Notes: generated by a model not told the origin, from the letters alone. 31,630 nt of DNA from Thermoproteota archaeon (GCA_027491555.1 JAOZGN010000040.1:1-31630); one strand, 5' to 3'; positions 16,349 to 24,620 are shown, numbered from the stretch's first letter. A program made the numbers and translations.

Positions 16349-16882
16349 GGCGCCTACGGCCACCTGGGAGGGCGTGTGGATACCCACCCTGATCCTGGCC
16401 CACGCCACCACCGGAAGGAGAATGAGGAGCGCGGCCCAGAGGAGACCCTTTGTCAGAACGAGGGCGACGGCGGGTAGCGCGACGCCAGCAGCGTGGAGGC
16501 TAACCCTAAGCCTCAGCGTGATAACAGCCAGTAGGGCGGAGGCCACAGCGTAGCACGCCGCCAGGAACGTCATGCTCCCCCAACCCAGTGTGGCGAACGC
16601 GACGGCGCCGCCGGCGTAAATGGGAGCTGACCACATCAGGAGCGCTACCCTCTTCTCCTCACTCTCGAGCCTCTGGTCCACCAGAGCGTTCACACCATCT
16701 TCTACCGCAATGGGGGCCATAGGGAGGACGCTGAGGAAGACGACGCCCATCAGGAACCCGAACACAGGGGCCACCGCCAGCTCAGTCCAGTCGCCGGTCG
16801 TCAGGGCGGCCGCCGCCACGGCGCCCATGGTGGCCGGGGACAGCGCTGTCGATATGGCCTCCGCGAGTCCCTGGCTGGACAA
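16307..16882 (-). CDS. PAP2-superfamily membrane phosphatase
   Basis: A 191-residue membrane protein with about six helices and the two histidine regions of the archaeal PAP2 (type 2 phosphatidic acid phosphatase) group: RVSLHAAGV (H130) and ARIRVGIHTPSQVAVGA (R163 and H169 with the usual R-x5-H spacing). The Asp that normally follows the second His is replaced by Gln173, as I recall for this HTxxQVxAGA subfamily. Such enzymes dephosphorylate lipid pyrophosphates such as isoprenoid carriers, although activity with Gln is uncertain. The TTG start lies about 29 bp after a TATA-like CCTTAAAG, consistent with a leaderless transcript. The 3' end overlaps the previous gene by 42 bp, tail to tail. 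Confidence 0.7.
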   Translation of the reverse strand: MSSQGLAEAISTALSPATMGAVAAAALTTGDWTELAVAPVFGFLMGVVFLSVLPMAPIAVEDGVNALVDQRLESEEKRVALLMWSAPIYAGGAVAFATLGWGSMTFLAACYAVASALLAVITLRLRVSLHAAGVALPAVALVLTKGLLWAALLILLPVVAWARIRVGIHTPSQVAVGALVGGLVPLALLLL

Positions 16883-16906
16883 AGCCCGCCGCTCGACGGC
16901 TCCAGC

Positions 16907-16916
16907 CCTTTAAGGC
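16907..16916 (-). promoter_or_regulatory. TATA-like element for the PAP2 gene
   Basis: The minus strand reads GCCTTAAAGG, centred about 29 bp ahead of the TTG at 16882, inside the 104-bp gap after alaX. It implies a separate, nearly leaderless transcript. Confidence 0.45.
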
Positions 16917-16986
16917 GCGCAAGGCTATGAGCGGAGGGGCTTCAGGCGATCGTTGGCCGCCCAGAATTGGTCAGAAGACCGCAAAT

Positions 16987-17754
16987 CTAGGGCTCTGTGA
17001 CCCAGTAGGCCAGCCTGAATCCGCCCTCGATCGGAGAAACCCCAAGTACCCTAATCCCGCTGACCTCACCGGTTCGAGTGACGTGTGTCCCGGTGCAGGG
17101 TATGGAGTTCCTCCCAGGTATCTCAACCAGCCTGTACACCGCGGCCCTGGGGAGCCTGTCGAGGTTTGGGGCGTTGTAGGCGGACGACTCTAGCTCCTCT
17201 GGACCAACGAACCTAACCCCGACCTCCAGGTCCTCGGCTACGATCTCGTTCGCGATCCTCTCGATGCGCCTCAGCTCGTCCTCGGTGGGCATCCTTGCGG
17301 CGTAGTCCACATAGGCCTCAGGGGGACCGTGGTTCGCGCCGAGCGTGTTCACAGGATTCCCGAAGATCTCGCTCACGGCCGCGTCTAGGATGTGGCCAGC
17401 GGTGTGGAGTCTCATGATCAGGTAGCGCCTCTCCCAGTCCAGCCGGCACGTGACCGCCTCTTCAGGTCGGGGATCCCCGCCGCTGATGGTACCGTAGTGG
17501 GCGACGACGCCCCCGGAGGACAAGGCCTTCTTCATCGTGAGCCTGAACTCCTCCCCGACTATCTCACCCCTGTCGCTGGGCTGGCCCCCTTCCAGCGGGT
17601 GGAACACGGTCCTGTCCAGCACGAGATACCTCTTTGCGCCCCTGTCCTTGACCACCCTGAGCACCTCTGCCCTGCACTCCCTCACGTAGGAGTCCCTGAG
17701 GTAGATCCTCTCGGTTTGCGGGAGCCCTGTCACCACATCGACGATGCGGGTCAA
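16987..17754 (-). CDS. alaX: Alanyl-tRNA editing protein AlaX
   Basis: A 255-residue free-standing editing domain related to the C-terminal half of AlaRS. It hydrolyses mischarged Ser-tRNA(Ala) (and perhaps Gly-tRNA(Ala)) in the cytoplasm. The zinc-binding set is complete: H117-x3-H121 in RLHTAGHIL and C220-x3-H224 in IPCTGTHV. The N-terminal beta-barrel signature TVFHPLEGGQPSDRGEI is also present. The TTG start at 17754 follows GTGAGG and lies about 33 bp from the shared TATA element at 17784-17791. It is divergent from the YjbQ-family gene. Confidence 0.92.
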   Translation of the reverse strand: MTRIVDVVTGLPQTERIYLRDSYVRECRAEVLRVVKDRGAKRYLVLDRTVFHPLEGGQPSDRGEIVGEEFRLTMKKALSSGGVVAHYGTISGGDPRPEEAVTCRLDWERRYLIMRLHTAGHILDAAVSEIFGNPVNTLGANHGPPEAYVDYAARMPTEDELRRIERIANEIVAEDLEVGVRFVGPEELESSAYNAPNLDRLPRAAVYRLVEIPGRNSIPCTGTHVTRTGEVSGIRVLGVSPIEGGFRLAYWVTEP

Positions 17755-17782
17755 TCCGCCTCACCTCACCACCTCGGTGGTC

Positions 17783-17792
17783 GTTAAAATCG
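17783..17792 (+). promoter_or_regulatory. Symmetric TATA element shared by alaX and the yjbQ-family gene
   Basis: GTTAAAATCG on the plus strand, reading CGATTTTAAC on the minus strand, is the only AT-rich element in the 65-bp divergent gap. Its centre (17787) is 33 bp from each start codon (17754 and 17820), so both transcripts would have leaders of about 8 nt. Confidence 0.55.
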
Positions 17793-17819
17793 CTGGCCAG
17801 TACTTGTCCAGGGTCGCGC

Positions 17820-18248
17820 TTGAGGCTCTGGAGAGGAGAGGTCAGCGTGAGATCCTCCCTGAGACTGGAAGTCATCGACGTGACCCGGGAGGTCCGCCAG
17901 CTCGTTAGAAAGAGCGGCATCTCTGAGGGGTTGGCAAACGCCTGGATCCCACACACCACAGCCGGTCTGACGGTCAACGAGCCCGATCCGGACCTCTGGA
18001 AGGACATCCTCGAGACTATCACCAGGCTCGTGCCCCTGGAGGGCAACTACAGGCACAACGCCAAGTACTCCGGCCTACCTGGAGAGCAGAATGCGCACGC
18101 TCACATTCTATCTTCGCTGATACAGCCGGGAATCACGATCCCCGTGCGCTCAGGTGATCTCGGCCTGGGGACGTGGCAGGCTGTCCTCCTCATAGAGCTG
18201 GACGGTCCCCGGACCCGGCGCGTCATGGTCACGGTGCTGGGCGAGTGA
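17820..18248 (+). CDS. yjbQ: YjbQ/UPF0047 family protein
   Basis: A 142-residue cytoplasmic protein covering the complete YjbQ family: IDVTREVRQLVRKSGISEG, then WIPHTTAGLTVNE (H45, E54), YRHN (H79), NAHAHILSSL (H93, H95), GLGTWQAVLLIELDGPR. The conserved histidines and Glu line the proposed active site. YjbQ has been reported to have thiamine phosphate synthase side activity, and the true role is debated. The TTG at 17820 gives a family-length N-terminus. The in-frame GTG at 17847 would delete the first beta strand. It pairs head-to-head with alaX around one TATA element. Confidence 0.9.
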   Translation: MRLWRGEVSVRSSLRLEVIDVTREVRQLVRKSGISEGLANAWIPHTTAGLTVNEPDPDLWKDILETITRLVPLEGNYRHNAKYSGLPGEQNAHAHILSSLIQPGITIPVRSGDLGLGTWQAVLLIELDGPRTRRVMVTVLGE

Positions 18249-18284
18249 CCGAGGGCAGAAGGCGTTCTGGTCCATAGACGTTCT

Positions 18285-19031
18285 TCAGAGCTCCACCTCC
18301 TCGACCTCGAGACCCTCAACGACTCGCCTGACGAGCACTGCGGACCAGTTCCTCACGGGGTTCCAAGGACCCCACCTCTCGAGGGGCTCCGATGAGAACA
18401 CCAGCGACTCTGTTCCGTCTTCCCACTCCACGCCGGACCAGTTGAGGGTGTAGTAGTCATGCTTCTTCGACGCCCCCCGGCAGGCCAGCAGGGACGATCC
18501 GTCTGTGAGGAGACAGGAGATCGACTCAACCCCGAGGCGATCAGAGTCATCCTTAAGCTTCGAGAGCCTCTCGATCGCCGATCGGAGGTCATCGGCCTTT
18601 GACAGGTAGATGAGAAGGGCCTCGGTGTCGGTGTCCCCCAGCATCGCCTCCCCCTCGCCCTCCTCTAGGAGGGCCTCCCAATTGTGTATGGTGCCGTTGT
18701 GGGCCAACCCCCAGAGCCTCCCGCCAGCGAGCCTCAGCATTGGGTGGGTGTTCTCCAGCCTGACCTCCCCCTTCGACGCCCTGCGGGCGTGCAGCATCAG
18801 GAGGTCAGCCTTGAAGGCATCGTCAAAGCTCGCCCTCCAGGCCGGCTCGGTGGACCTGTAGTACTCCACTATTTGCCCCTCCCTTAGGGCGATGATTCCC
18901 CAGCCGTGGGGATGACCCAGGCCGTCGCTGCTCCTCCCGCGCAGCGCAAGGTAACCGAGCGCGTCGACGAGTTCGAGTGGGGCGTAGATGGGCATGGGCG
19001 ACGGCGATATGGTCGCAATCATCCTGCACAT
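18285..19031 (-). CDS. Class II glutamine amidotransferase (YafJ/EgtC-like)
   Basis: A 248-residue N-terminal-nucleophile amidotransferase. Cys2 follows the initiator Met directly (MCRMIATIS) and would be exposed by Met removal. The remaining Ntn glutaminase elements are GHPHGWGII, LMLHARRASKG, NTHPM and LAHNGTIHN. Such stand-alone domains hydrolyse Gln or act on gamma-glutamyl compounds. No synthetase partner is nearby, so the acceptor is unknown. The ATG follows GGGGAGAATCG. Convergent with the YjbQ-family gene (36-bp gap) and divergent from the transglutaminase gene. Confidence 0.88.
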   Translation of the reverse strand: MCRMIATISPSPMPIYAPLELVDALGYLALRGRSSDGLGHPHGWGIIALREGQIVEYYRSTEPAWRASFDDAFKADLLMLHARRASKGEVRLENTHPMLRLAGGRLWGLAHNGTIHNWEALLEEGEGEAMLGDTDTEALLIYLSKADDLRSAIERLSKLKDDSDRLGVESISCLLTDGSSLLACRGASKKHDYYTLNWSGVEWEDGTESLVFSSEPLERWGPWNPVRNWSAVLVRRVVEGLEVEEVEL

Positions 19032-19103
19032 CGATTCTCCCCTGGCCGCTCGGGTTGCTCAGAAAAGAAGGTTACCAGCCCGTCCATCGTTGAAGTCGGA
19101 AGA

Positions 19104-19113
19104 GCGTTAATAC
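19104..19113 (+). promoter_or_regulatory. TATA box of the transglutaminase-like gene
   Basis: GCGTTAATAC is centred 26 bp ahead of the ATG at 19135, with no ribosome binding site in between, which is the pattern of a leaderless archaeal transcript. Confidence 0.55.
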
Positions 19114-19134
19114 GGCCCAGCCCCTGATTGCGCG

Positions 19135-20580
19135 ATGAGCCGCATAGTGAAGACAGTCTGGGTGATCCTCATCCTGGCCATGCTGGTCCTGACGCCGTCG
19201 GCGCCCGTCGCTGCCAGGACGTCCGGGCCCCTGGCCGTGATAGTGTCCAACGAGGCGGACGCTAGGGCGGCTGAGGCCCTCTCTCAGTTTCTCTCTGGCA
19301 GGGGCGCAGAGGTGCTGGTGGTGTCAGCATCCGAGCTGAGTCAGGTCGATGGGCAGGCGACGGCGGTCTTCGTCCTCGGAGGCCCGAAGGCTTACGAAGG
19401 AGTCGGGGACATCTCATCCCGGATTCTGACGGAGTTGGAGAGCGATCTGCTCGTGAAGAGGCCCGGCTACTTCAACTTCTTCATCAGGAACGTTGACGGA
19501 AGGCACTACGTGGTCCTGGCGGGCCACACGAGGGTTGAGACCTACCAAGCCGCCATGCTCTTCGAGCAGGGAGGGTACCAAGACTGGATACTCCACCCGA
19601 GCAGGATCTCGGAGGTCTCCCCCTTCGGCTATAAGACAGCCGAGGTGGCCAGCAGGGAGTTCAGGTGGACCTACGCGGGCCAGGAGTTCTCCATGGGGCT
19701 GACTGTCCCCAAGGACCTCTACCTCTACTACCTGACGACGGAGCACGAGATACCTTACGAGGACTGGGCCGTCTTGGCCTCGGATCCACTCTCCAGGCCC
19801 TACCTCCGCAGTCTGCTCAACAAGCTCCTCTCGATGGCCAGCTCTCAAGGCTACGACGAGATCCAGACCCTGGAGTTCCTTGCCTCCTTCGTCCAGCACA
19901 TCCCCTACAATCTGGAGAAGGACGTGATCATGGCGTCGGGCGAGTACCCGAGGTTCCCGATTGAGACGCTGATGGACTACGGAGGCGACTGCGAGGACCA
20001 CGCGATTCTCCTGGCGACTCTATACATGGAGATGGGATACGATGTGGTTCTGGTGATCGTTTGGGGGAAGCCGGGATTCTCGTTAGGACACATGGGCGTC
20101 GCCGTCGCGCTTGACAGGGGGAAGGGTCTTAGATGGGACATCAACGGGACCACGTACTACTACATCGACGCCACTCAGCCGGGCCTGCTGCTCGGGGAAC
20201 CCCTCCTTCCAGAATACCTCGACTACGAGCACCCGATCTTCCTCTTCCCGAAGCTTGAGAGCATCCCCATGCCCGTCCTCGTCAGGAACAGGGTCGGCGT
20301 GATCTGGCACTCCTCCACCAGAGTGGCGACCGTGGTGGTGACCGTGGCCAACTTCGGGCAGGACTGGGCGAACCTGACGATAACCGCGGGCGTCCCGATC
20401 ATGGGCGGGAGGTACCTGAACAGCACCACCCTGGAGGTGAACGTTCCGCCGTCTCGGGTGGCGGTGGTGACCCTCACGTTCCAGGGACCCCCGAGGTCCG
20501 CCGTTAAGCTGGAGGTGAGGATGGGGGGCAAGCTGGTCGATCAGATAGGAAGCCTCCCGATAGTGGGCGAGCTCCCGTGA
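19135..20580 (+). CDS. Secreted transglutaminase-like protein with N-terminal S-layer-like domain
   Basis: A 481-residue exported protein. A signal peptide (about 1-27) is followed by a domain (31-160) with VFVLGGPKAYEGVGD and VVLAGHTRVETYQAAMLF. This pattern resembles archaeal S-layer or surface-binding modules. The transglutaminase-like core carries the triad C286 (YGGDCEDHAILLATLY), H319 (LGHMGVAVAL) and D345 (YYYIDATQPG). A beta-sandwich tail (from about 370) has no C-terminal membrane helix. Such enzymes act as cysteine proteases or amidases, or cross-link surface proteins. The reaction here is unknown. The leaderless promoter is described separately. It ends 45 bp before an HtpX-type protease on the same strand. 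Confidence 0.82.
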   Translation: MSRIVKTVWVILILAMLVLTPSAPVAARTSGPLAVIVSNEADARAAEALSQFLSGRGAEVLVVSASELSQVDGQATAVFVLGGPKAYEGVGDISSRILTELESDLLVKRPGYFNFFIRNVDGRHYVVLAGHTRVETYQAAMLFEQGGYQDWILHPSRISEVSPFGYKTAEVASREFRWTYAGQEFSMGLTVPKDLYLYYLTTEHEIPYEDWAVLASDPLSRPYLRSLLNKLLSMASSQGYDEIQTLEFLASFVQHIPYNLEKDVIMASGEYPRFPIETLMDYGGDCEDHAILLATLYMEMGYDVVLVIVWGKPGFSLGHMGVAVALDRGKGLRWDINGTTYYYIDATQPGLLLGEPLLPEYLDYEHPIFLFPKLESIPMPVLVRNRVGVIWHSSTRVATVVVTVANFGQDWANLTITAGVPIMGGRYLNSTTLEVNVPPSRVAVVTLTFQGPPRSAVKLEVRMGGKLVDQIGSLPIVGELP

Positions 20581-20588
20581 GCCCTCTC

Positions 20589-20601
20589 AACTTTTTTACC
20601 C
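20589..20601 (+). promoter_or_regulatory. T-rich element between the transglutaminase-like gene and htpX
   Basis: CTTTTTTACC lies 10-20 bases after the transglutaminase stop and about 30 bp before the htpX ATG. It could end the first transcript, act as a TATA-like element for the second, or both. Confidence 0.4.
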
Positions 20602-20625
20602 CCTCCAATCTCCTGAGCTTCGAGT

Positions 20626-21555
20626 ATGCCTACCAGAATAGAGAACTTGGGCAGGCTCCGCTTCGAGATGGTCGGGACGCTTGCCCTGCTGATAGGACTG
20701 GCGACGTTGGCCTTCGCGGCGCTCACGAGGTTCGTCAACCCCCTCGCCGCCGTGGTCCTGGCCGTGGCGTTCAACGTCCTCATGTGGCTCGCCTCCCCAT
20801 CGCTGATCGAGCTCATGTACAGGGCCAGGGAGCTCAAGCCCTCGGAGGCCCCGTGGCTCCATGAGGCCTTGGAGAGGATTTCGGCCGAGAGCGGGATCAG
20901 GAAGCCGAAGCTCATGCTGGTCCCGCTCAACGTGCCAAACGCGTTCGCCTACGGGACGCCCCTCTCCGGCTACAGGGTGGCCGTGACGGAGGGGCTCCTC
21001 TCGACCCTCTCCCCGCAGGAGGCCGAAGCGGTCCTCGCGCACGAGGTTGGGCACATCGCCCACGGCGACATGCAGGTGATGATGCTGGCCTCAACGCTGC
21101 CCGCGATATTCTACCACGTTGGCAGGTCGCTCTACTACTCCTCCTACCTGGGCGACAGGAGGGACAGGGCGCAGCTGGTCTTGGCCGGCGGCCTGGCGAT
21201 GGCCCTGGCCACGGTCCTCTGGCTCTTGTCGCTGAGGCTCAGCAGGCTGAGGGAGTACTACGCCGACGCGCACTCCGCCACGGTGGTTCCAGGAGGGGCC
21301 AGGAAGCTCCAGGAGGCCCTCGTGAAGATAGCGGCCCACTCCAACCCTCGTCTCGGAACACAGGTTGCCCAAGCGAGGCCGCTCTTCATCTCTGACCCCA
21401 TGCTGCCTCCGGTGGATCCGGCCGAGCTGAGGAGGACGCTGATGGAGAAGAGGCTGACCGTGTCACAGAGAATTCTCGGGATATTCTCCACCCACCCAAA
21501 CATCGTGGACAGGCTCAGGGCCCTGGAGGACATAGCGAGGCAGCTGGGCCAGTAG
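20626..21555 (+). CDS. htpX: HtpX-type M48 membrane metalloprotease
   Basis: A 309-residue membrane zinc protease. Two helices occupy residues 17-60, the zinc motif is HEVGH (139-143) in AVLAHEVGHIAHGD, a helix pair follows (about 150-205), and the third zinc ligand is E210 in RLREYYADAHSA. NVPNAFAYG and VAVTEGLL are further M48 hallmarks. It degrades damaged membrane proteins on the cytoplasmic side. The ATG is 45 bp after the transglutaminase stop. Convergent with nreA (7-bp gap). Confidence 0.93.
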   Translation: MPTRIENLGRLRFEMVGTLALLIGLATLAFAALTRFVNPLAAVVLAVAFNVLMWLASPSLIELMYRARELKPSEAPWLHEALERISAESGIRKPKLMLVPLNVPNAFAYGTPLSGYRVAVTEGLLSTLSPQEAEAVLAHEVGHIAHGDMQVMMLASTLPAIFYHVGRSLYYSSYLGDRRDRAQLVLAGGLAMALATVLWLLSLRLSRLREYYADAHSATVVPGGARKLQEALVKIAAHSNPRLGTQVAQARPLFISDPMLPPVDPAELRRTLMEKRLTVSQRILGIFSTHPNIVDRLRALEDIARQLGQ

Positions 21556-21562
21556 GTTGGGT

Positions 21563-22948
21563 TCACAGGTACCTGGATAGGGTCTCCTGCCTGCCCGCCC
21601 CGAGGGTCTCTGAGACTCTCACCCAGAAGCTCAGCGGGAGACTGAGGTGCCGACTGGCCTCCTCAAGCGCCTCCTCCACCGTGTCGAACTTGACTGGCCT
21701 CCTCCGTAGGGCGGCCCTCACGCTCTCCCTCACCAGCCAGACTCCGAGGGGCATGAGCTGATCTCTGTGGATCTCCCTCTGGATCAGGACCCTCGCCTGC
21801 CTCCTCTCCCTCTCCAGCGCCTCTGCCACAGCTAGCCTGGCCGCGTAGTAGCACCCGCCCATGCTGGCGTACCTCGTGCGGCCTAAAGGACCCTCCCAGT
21901 CTCCCACGAATGCCACGTCCTCGGTCGGGTTCCAGGTGGTGCCCGGGTACCACGCCTCGATGGACTCGTAGGTCCACACGCCCGGGGACATCAGGATGAC
22001 CCACCTGTTCCCCAGCGCCTCAAACGAGTAGACCCTGTGCTCGGAGATCCAGTCGTAGGTCTTCGCTCGCTCCCTGAGCCTCGCCGAGATGATGTCGTCC
22101 ACGGCCGTAATGCTCCACCTGGTGGGGACCAGCCTCCTGAGGCTGGAGATTCCGAAGGCCCCCACGCTGAAGGCCCTCTGGATCTTCGAGACATCGACTC
22201 CCCCCTCGTAGAGTTCCTGCACCGCCTCAGAGGCCCTGAGGTCGGTGTCGTAGTACGCCCTCTCGAGCCTCGGGTCCCAGCTGGCTGGAACGGCCCTCAG
22301 GTCCTCTACTGGGGCCAAGGGGCCCATCGGCTGGACCTCAGCGTCCAGGAGCAGGGAAGCCCTGGGCGGGGACGACAGCCTGGCCTCGGCGTCCACAGGC
22401 TTGGAGGACATGGCGGCCTCTAGGGTCCCCTCGTAGAGCTTTCCCGTCTCCCAGGGGCGCCTCACGTCGGCCCTAAACGAGGCCCTGACGAGGGACACCC
22501 TGAACGACACTATCCGGTCTACCGGAAGCCCCAGCCACGACTCTGGCCGGTCGAACAGGGAAGTATCTCCCCTCTCCGGCGGGATCAGGGGGCCGAGGTT
22601 GACCTTGGGATATCCGAACCTACCCACGAATACGCCGGGCGGAGAGGTGCCCTCTAGGTCCTCTCCCCGAATCATCTGAACGGTCCTGCGAAGATTCGAG
22701 GCCCTGATCAGCAGTGGGCACCTGCCCTTACCGCACAGGAGCCTCGCTCCCCTACAGGAGAGGCACAGAGTTCCCTTCCTGGTGCGGATCGAGATGCGAC
22801 CTGAATCTCGCGGCAGAATCTCCAGCAGGGCTGGGTCATCGGCTACGTGCTTAAGCCAGGGCAGCCTCGCCTTCACTCTTTTGGTGAAGAGCTTCCGGCG
22901 GCGGGTCAACCTAAGTACGTCTACGTGCCTAGAGCTAAAATGCTCCAT
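21563..22948 (-). CDS. nreA: DNA repair protein NreA
   Basis: A 461-residue archaeal Nre-family (DUF650-type) protein. The N-terminal zinc-finger-like cysteines follow C-x2-C-x6-C-x4-C (62, 65, 72, 77 from this start). The family core follows: GVFVGRFGYPKVNLGPLIP, VSLVRASFRADVRRP and MSSKPVDAEARL. It ends RQETLSRYL, which fits a PCNA-interacting tail (Q-x2-L-x2-Y-L). Haloferax NreA acts in DNA damage repair through its PCNA-binding tail. Start: the ATG at 22948 has AGGAG six bases upstream. A GTG at 22966, also with a GAGGGG site, would add six residues. TATA-like candidates lie near 22993-23001 and 23041. No repair partner gene is adjacent. Confidence 0.88.
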   Translation of the reverse strand: MEHFSSRHVDVLRLTRRRKLFTKRVKARLPWLKHVADDPALLEILPRDSGRISIRTRKGTLCLSCRGARLLCGKGRCPLLIRASNLRRTVQMIRGEDLEGTSPPGVFVGRFGYPKVNLGPLIPPERGDTSLFDRPESWLGLPVDRIVSFRVSLVRASFRADVRRPWETGKLYEGTLEAAMSSKPVDAEARLSSPPRASLLLDAEVQPMGPLAPVEDLRAVPASWDPRLERAYYDTDLRASEAVQELYEGGVDVSKIQRAFSVGAFGISSLRRLVPTRWSITAVDDIISARLRERAKTYDWISEHRVYSFEALGNRWVILMSPGVWTYESIEAWYPGTTWNPTEDVAFVGDWEGPLGRTRYASMGGCYYAARLAVAEALERERRQARVLIQREIHRDQLMPLGVWLVRESVRAALRRRPVKFDTVEEALEEASRHLSLPLSFWVRVSETLGAGRQETLSRYL

Positions 22949-23072
22949 CCCGAACTCCTGCGACACCGTTCCCCTCAGTAGAGGAGTAAGTTCGAAATCT
23001 TTTCCTACAAGCTGCGCCTCTAGCGCTGACGCGATCGGGCCTTAAGACCGGTCAACCTCGTAGAGAGGCCGG

Positions 23073-23090
23073 GGGGCTTCAAGAAGCTCC
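23073..23090 (-). terminator. Possible stem-loop after the AMP phosphorylase gene
   Basis: About 20 bases after the AMP phosphorylase stop, the minus strand reads GGAGCTTCTTGAAGCCCC, an imperfect hairpin of GAGCTTC-type arms around TT. It lies in the 142 bp before nreA. A terminator or mRNA-stability role is inferred from position only. Confidence 0.3.
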
Positions 23091-23108
23091 GGGCGGCGAT
23101 ATTGCCTT

Positions 23109-24620
23109 TCACAGGTACTCTGGGACCCTCCTGAGGAGCATCCCCTCGACGGTGATTGGCCTCAGCCTCGTGGCCGCCTCGTAAGCCTCCGTCAACTTAG
23201 ACTCCCTCTCGGCAAATATCTCCAGGAGCACATCTCCCTTCCTTACCTTGTATCCCTGCTTGGCGTGCAGAAGAACTCCAGCCCCCTTCTCGCTTGGGGC
23301 TCCAGCCAGCCTGGCGATGGCGACAATCGACGCGTTGTCCACGTTGGTCACGTAGCCGTCAGCGGGGGCCTTCAGCTGTATCCTGTGCTCCCCCACTGGG
23401 ATGTCCTCTGGCTTGACCTTTGGATCTCCTCCCTGGGCCTCGATGATCTCCCTCATCTTCTTCAGGGCCCTTCCCGTCCTGAGAGTCTCCTTCGCCGCCT
23501 CTTGGCCGGCGCCCCTGGTCGTGACGCCGGCGAGTTCCAGCAGCAGGCCGGCGAGGCTCGTGGACTTCTCTATCAGGCTGGCTGGCCCCCCACCCATGAG
23601 GGCCTCGAGAGCCTCCCTAGCCTCTAGAGCGGGACCAACGGCGTGCCCCACGGGCTGGCCCCCATAGGTTATGCCGCACTGGACCCGAACGTCAAATCTC
23701 CTGCCCAGCTCAATGAACTGGCTAGCGAGGGCCTCGGCCTCTTTGATATCTTCGACCTTGGCCCCTTTGCCCGTTGGTATGTCCATGACAAGCCCCCTTA
23801 TCCCCACTGCCAATTTCTTGGAGAATATGCTGGCGAGCATCTGACTCCTAGGATCTATGCCGAGGGGGTGCTCTATCCTGATGAATATGTCGTCAACCGG
23901 TGCCAGGTCGAGCTTTCCACCCCAGACTATGCACCCTCCTGCTTTGAGGGCCACCTCCTTGTACTCCTCTAGGTCGAACTCCACCGGGGCCAAGACCTCC
24001 ATCGTGTCGGCGGTGCCGGCCGGGCTGGTTATCGCCCTGCTGCTGGTCTTGGGGATGAAGACTCCCAGCGACGCGACTATCGGGACTATGAGGAGGCTGA
24101 CCTTGTTTCCGGGCACGCCCCCTATGGAGTGCTTCTCGAAGACCGGTCTCCCGAAATCCACCGTGGAGCCGGCCTCGACCATGGCCTTCGTGAGGGCCAC
24201 TATCTCGTTCATGTTCATACCTTTAAACTCCTGAGACAGCAGAAAGGCGGCTATCTCGAGCTCACCGAGTTCATAGTTCGCCGCGTCGAAGACTATGGCC
24301 CTTATCTCTTCTGGGGTTAGCTCCTCCCCTCTCATCTTCTTTCGGATTGCATCGAAGGACTTTGGTCTGCCCGCGAGCGTGACTTTGACCTTGACGCCGG
24401 ACTGAACTCCCAAGGCAGCCCTGAGTTCGAGGGAGAGAATGGCCTCGCCTGGAGGAATCATACCCTCAACGACTGAGAGCAGAGCCGTAGCGCTCTTGCC
24501 ATCGAGACTTACTCTGACCCTGTCATAAGGCCTCAAGCCGGACGACCTAGCGTCTTGGGCCGAGAGAAGTATTATTCTGCGGCCGGCTGGGAATCCCTCG
24601 GGCCTGACCTGAACCTGAAC
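23109..24620 (-). CDS. deoA: AMP phosphorylase (nucleoside 5'-monophosphate phosphorylase), unusual start
   Basis: It converts AMP (and CMP/UMP) plus phosphate into the base and ribose 1,5-bisphosphate, the first step of the archaeal route feeding ribulose bisphosphate into type III RuBisCO. Family motifs are EKHSIGGVPGNKVSL, KTSSRAITSPAGTADTMEVL and GGKLDLAPVDD. The first standard start is TTG at 24536 (475 residues), but the frame stays open upstream and encodes RRIILLSAQDARSSG, matching the expected family N-terminus. Between the in-frame stop at 24627-24629 and that TTG there is no ATG, GTG or TTG. A GTT at 24618-24620 stands six bases after GAGGTGA and would give 503 residues, the usual family length. 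A sequence error or a non-standard start is possible. No RuBisCO gene is in the window. Confidence 0.9.
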   Translation of the reverse strand, partial: VQVQVRPEGFPAGRRIILLSAQDARSSGLRPYDRVRVSLDGKSATALLSVVEGMIPPGEAILSLELRAALGVQSGVKVKVTLAGRPKSFDAIRKKMRGEELTPEEIRAIVFDAANYELGELEIAAFLLSQEFKGMNMNEIVALTKAMVEAGSTVDFGRPVFEKHSIGGVPGNKVSLLIVPIVASLGVFIPKTSSRAITSPAGTADTMEVLAPVEFDLEEYKEVALKAGGCIVWGGKLDLAPVDDIFIRIEHPLGIDPRSQMLASIFSKKLAVGIRGLVMDIPTGKGAKVEDIKEAEALASQFIELGRRFDVRVQCGITYGGQPVGHAVGPALEAREALEALMGGGPASLIEKSTSLAGLLLELAGVTTRGAGQEAAKETLRTGRALKKMREIIEAQGGDPKVKPEDIPVGEHRIQLKAPADGYVTNVDNASIVAIARLAGAPSEKGAGVLLHAKQGYKVRKGDVLLEIFAERESKLTEAYEAATRLRPITVEGMLLRRVPEYL

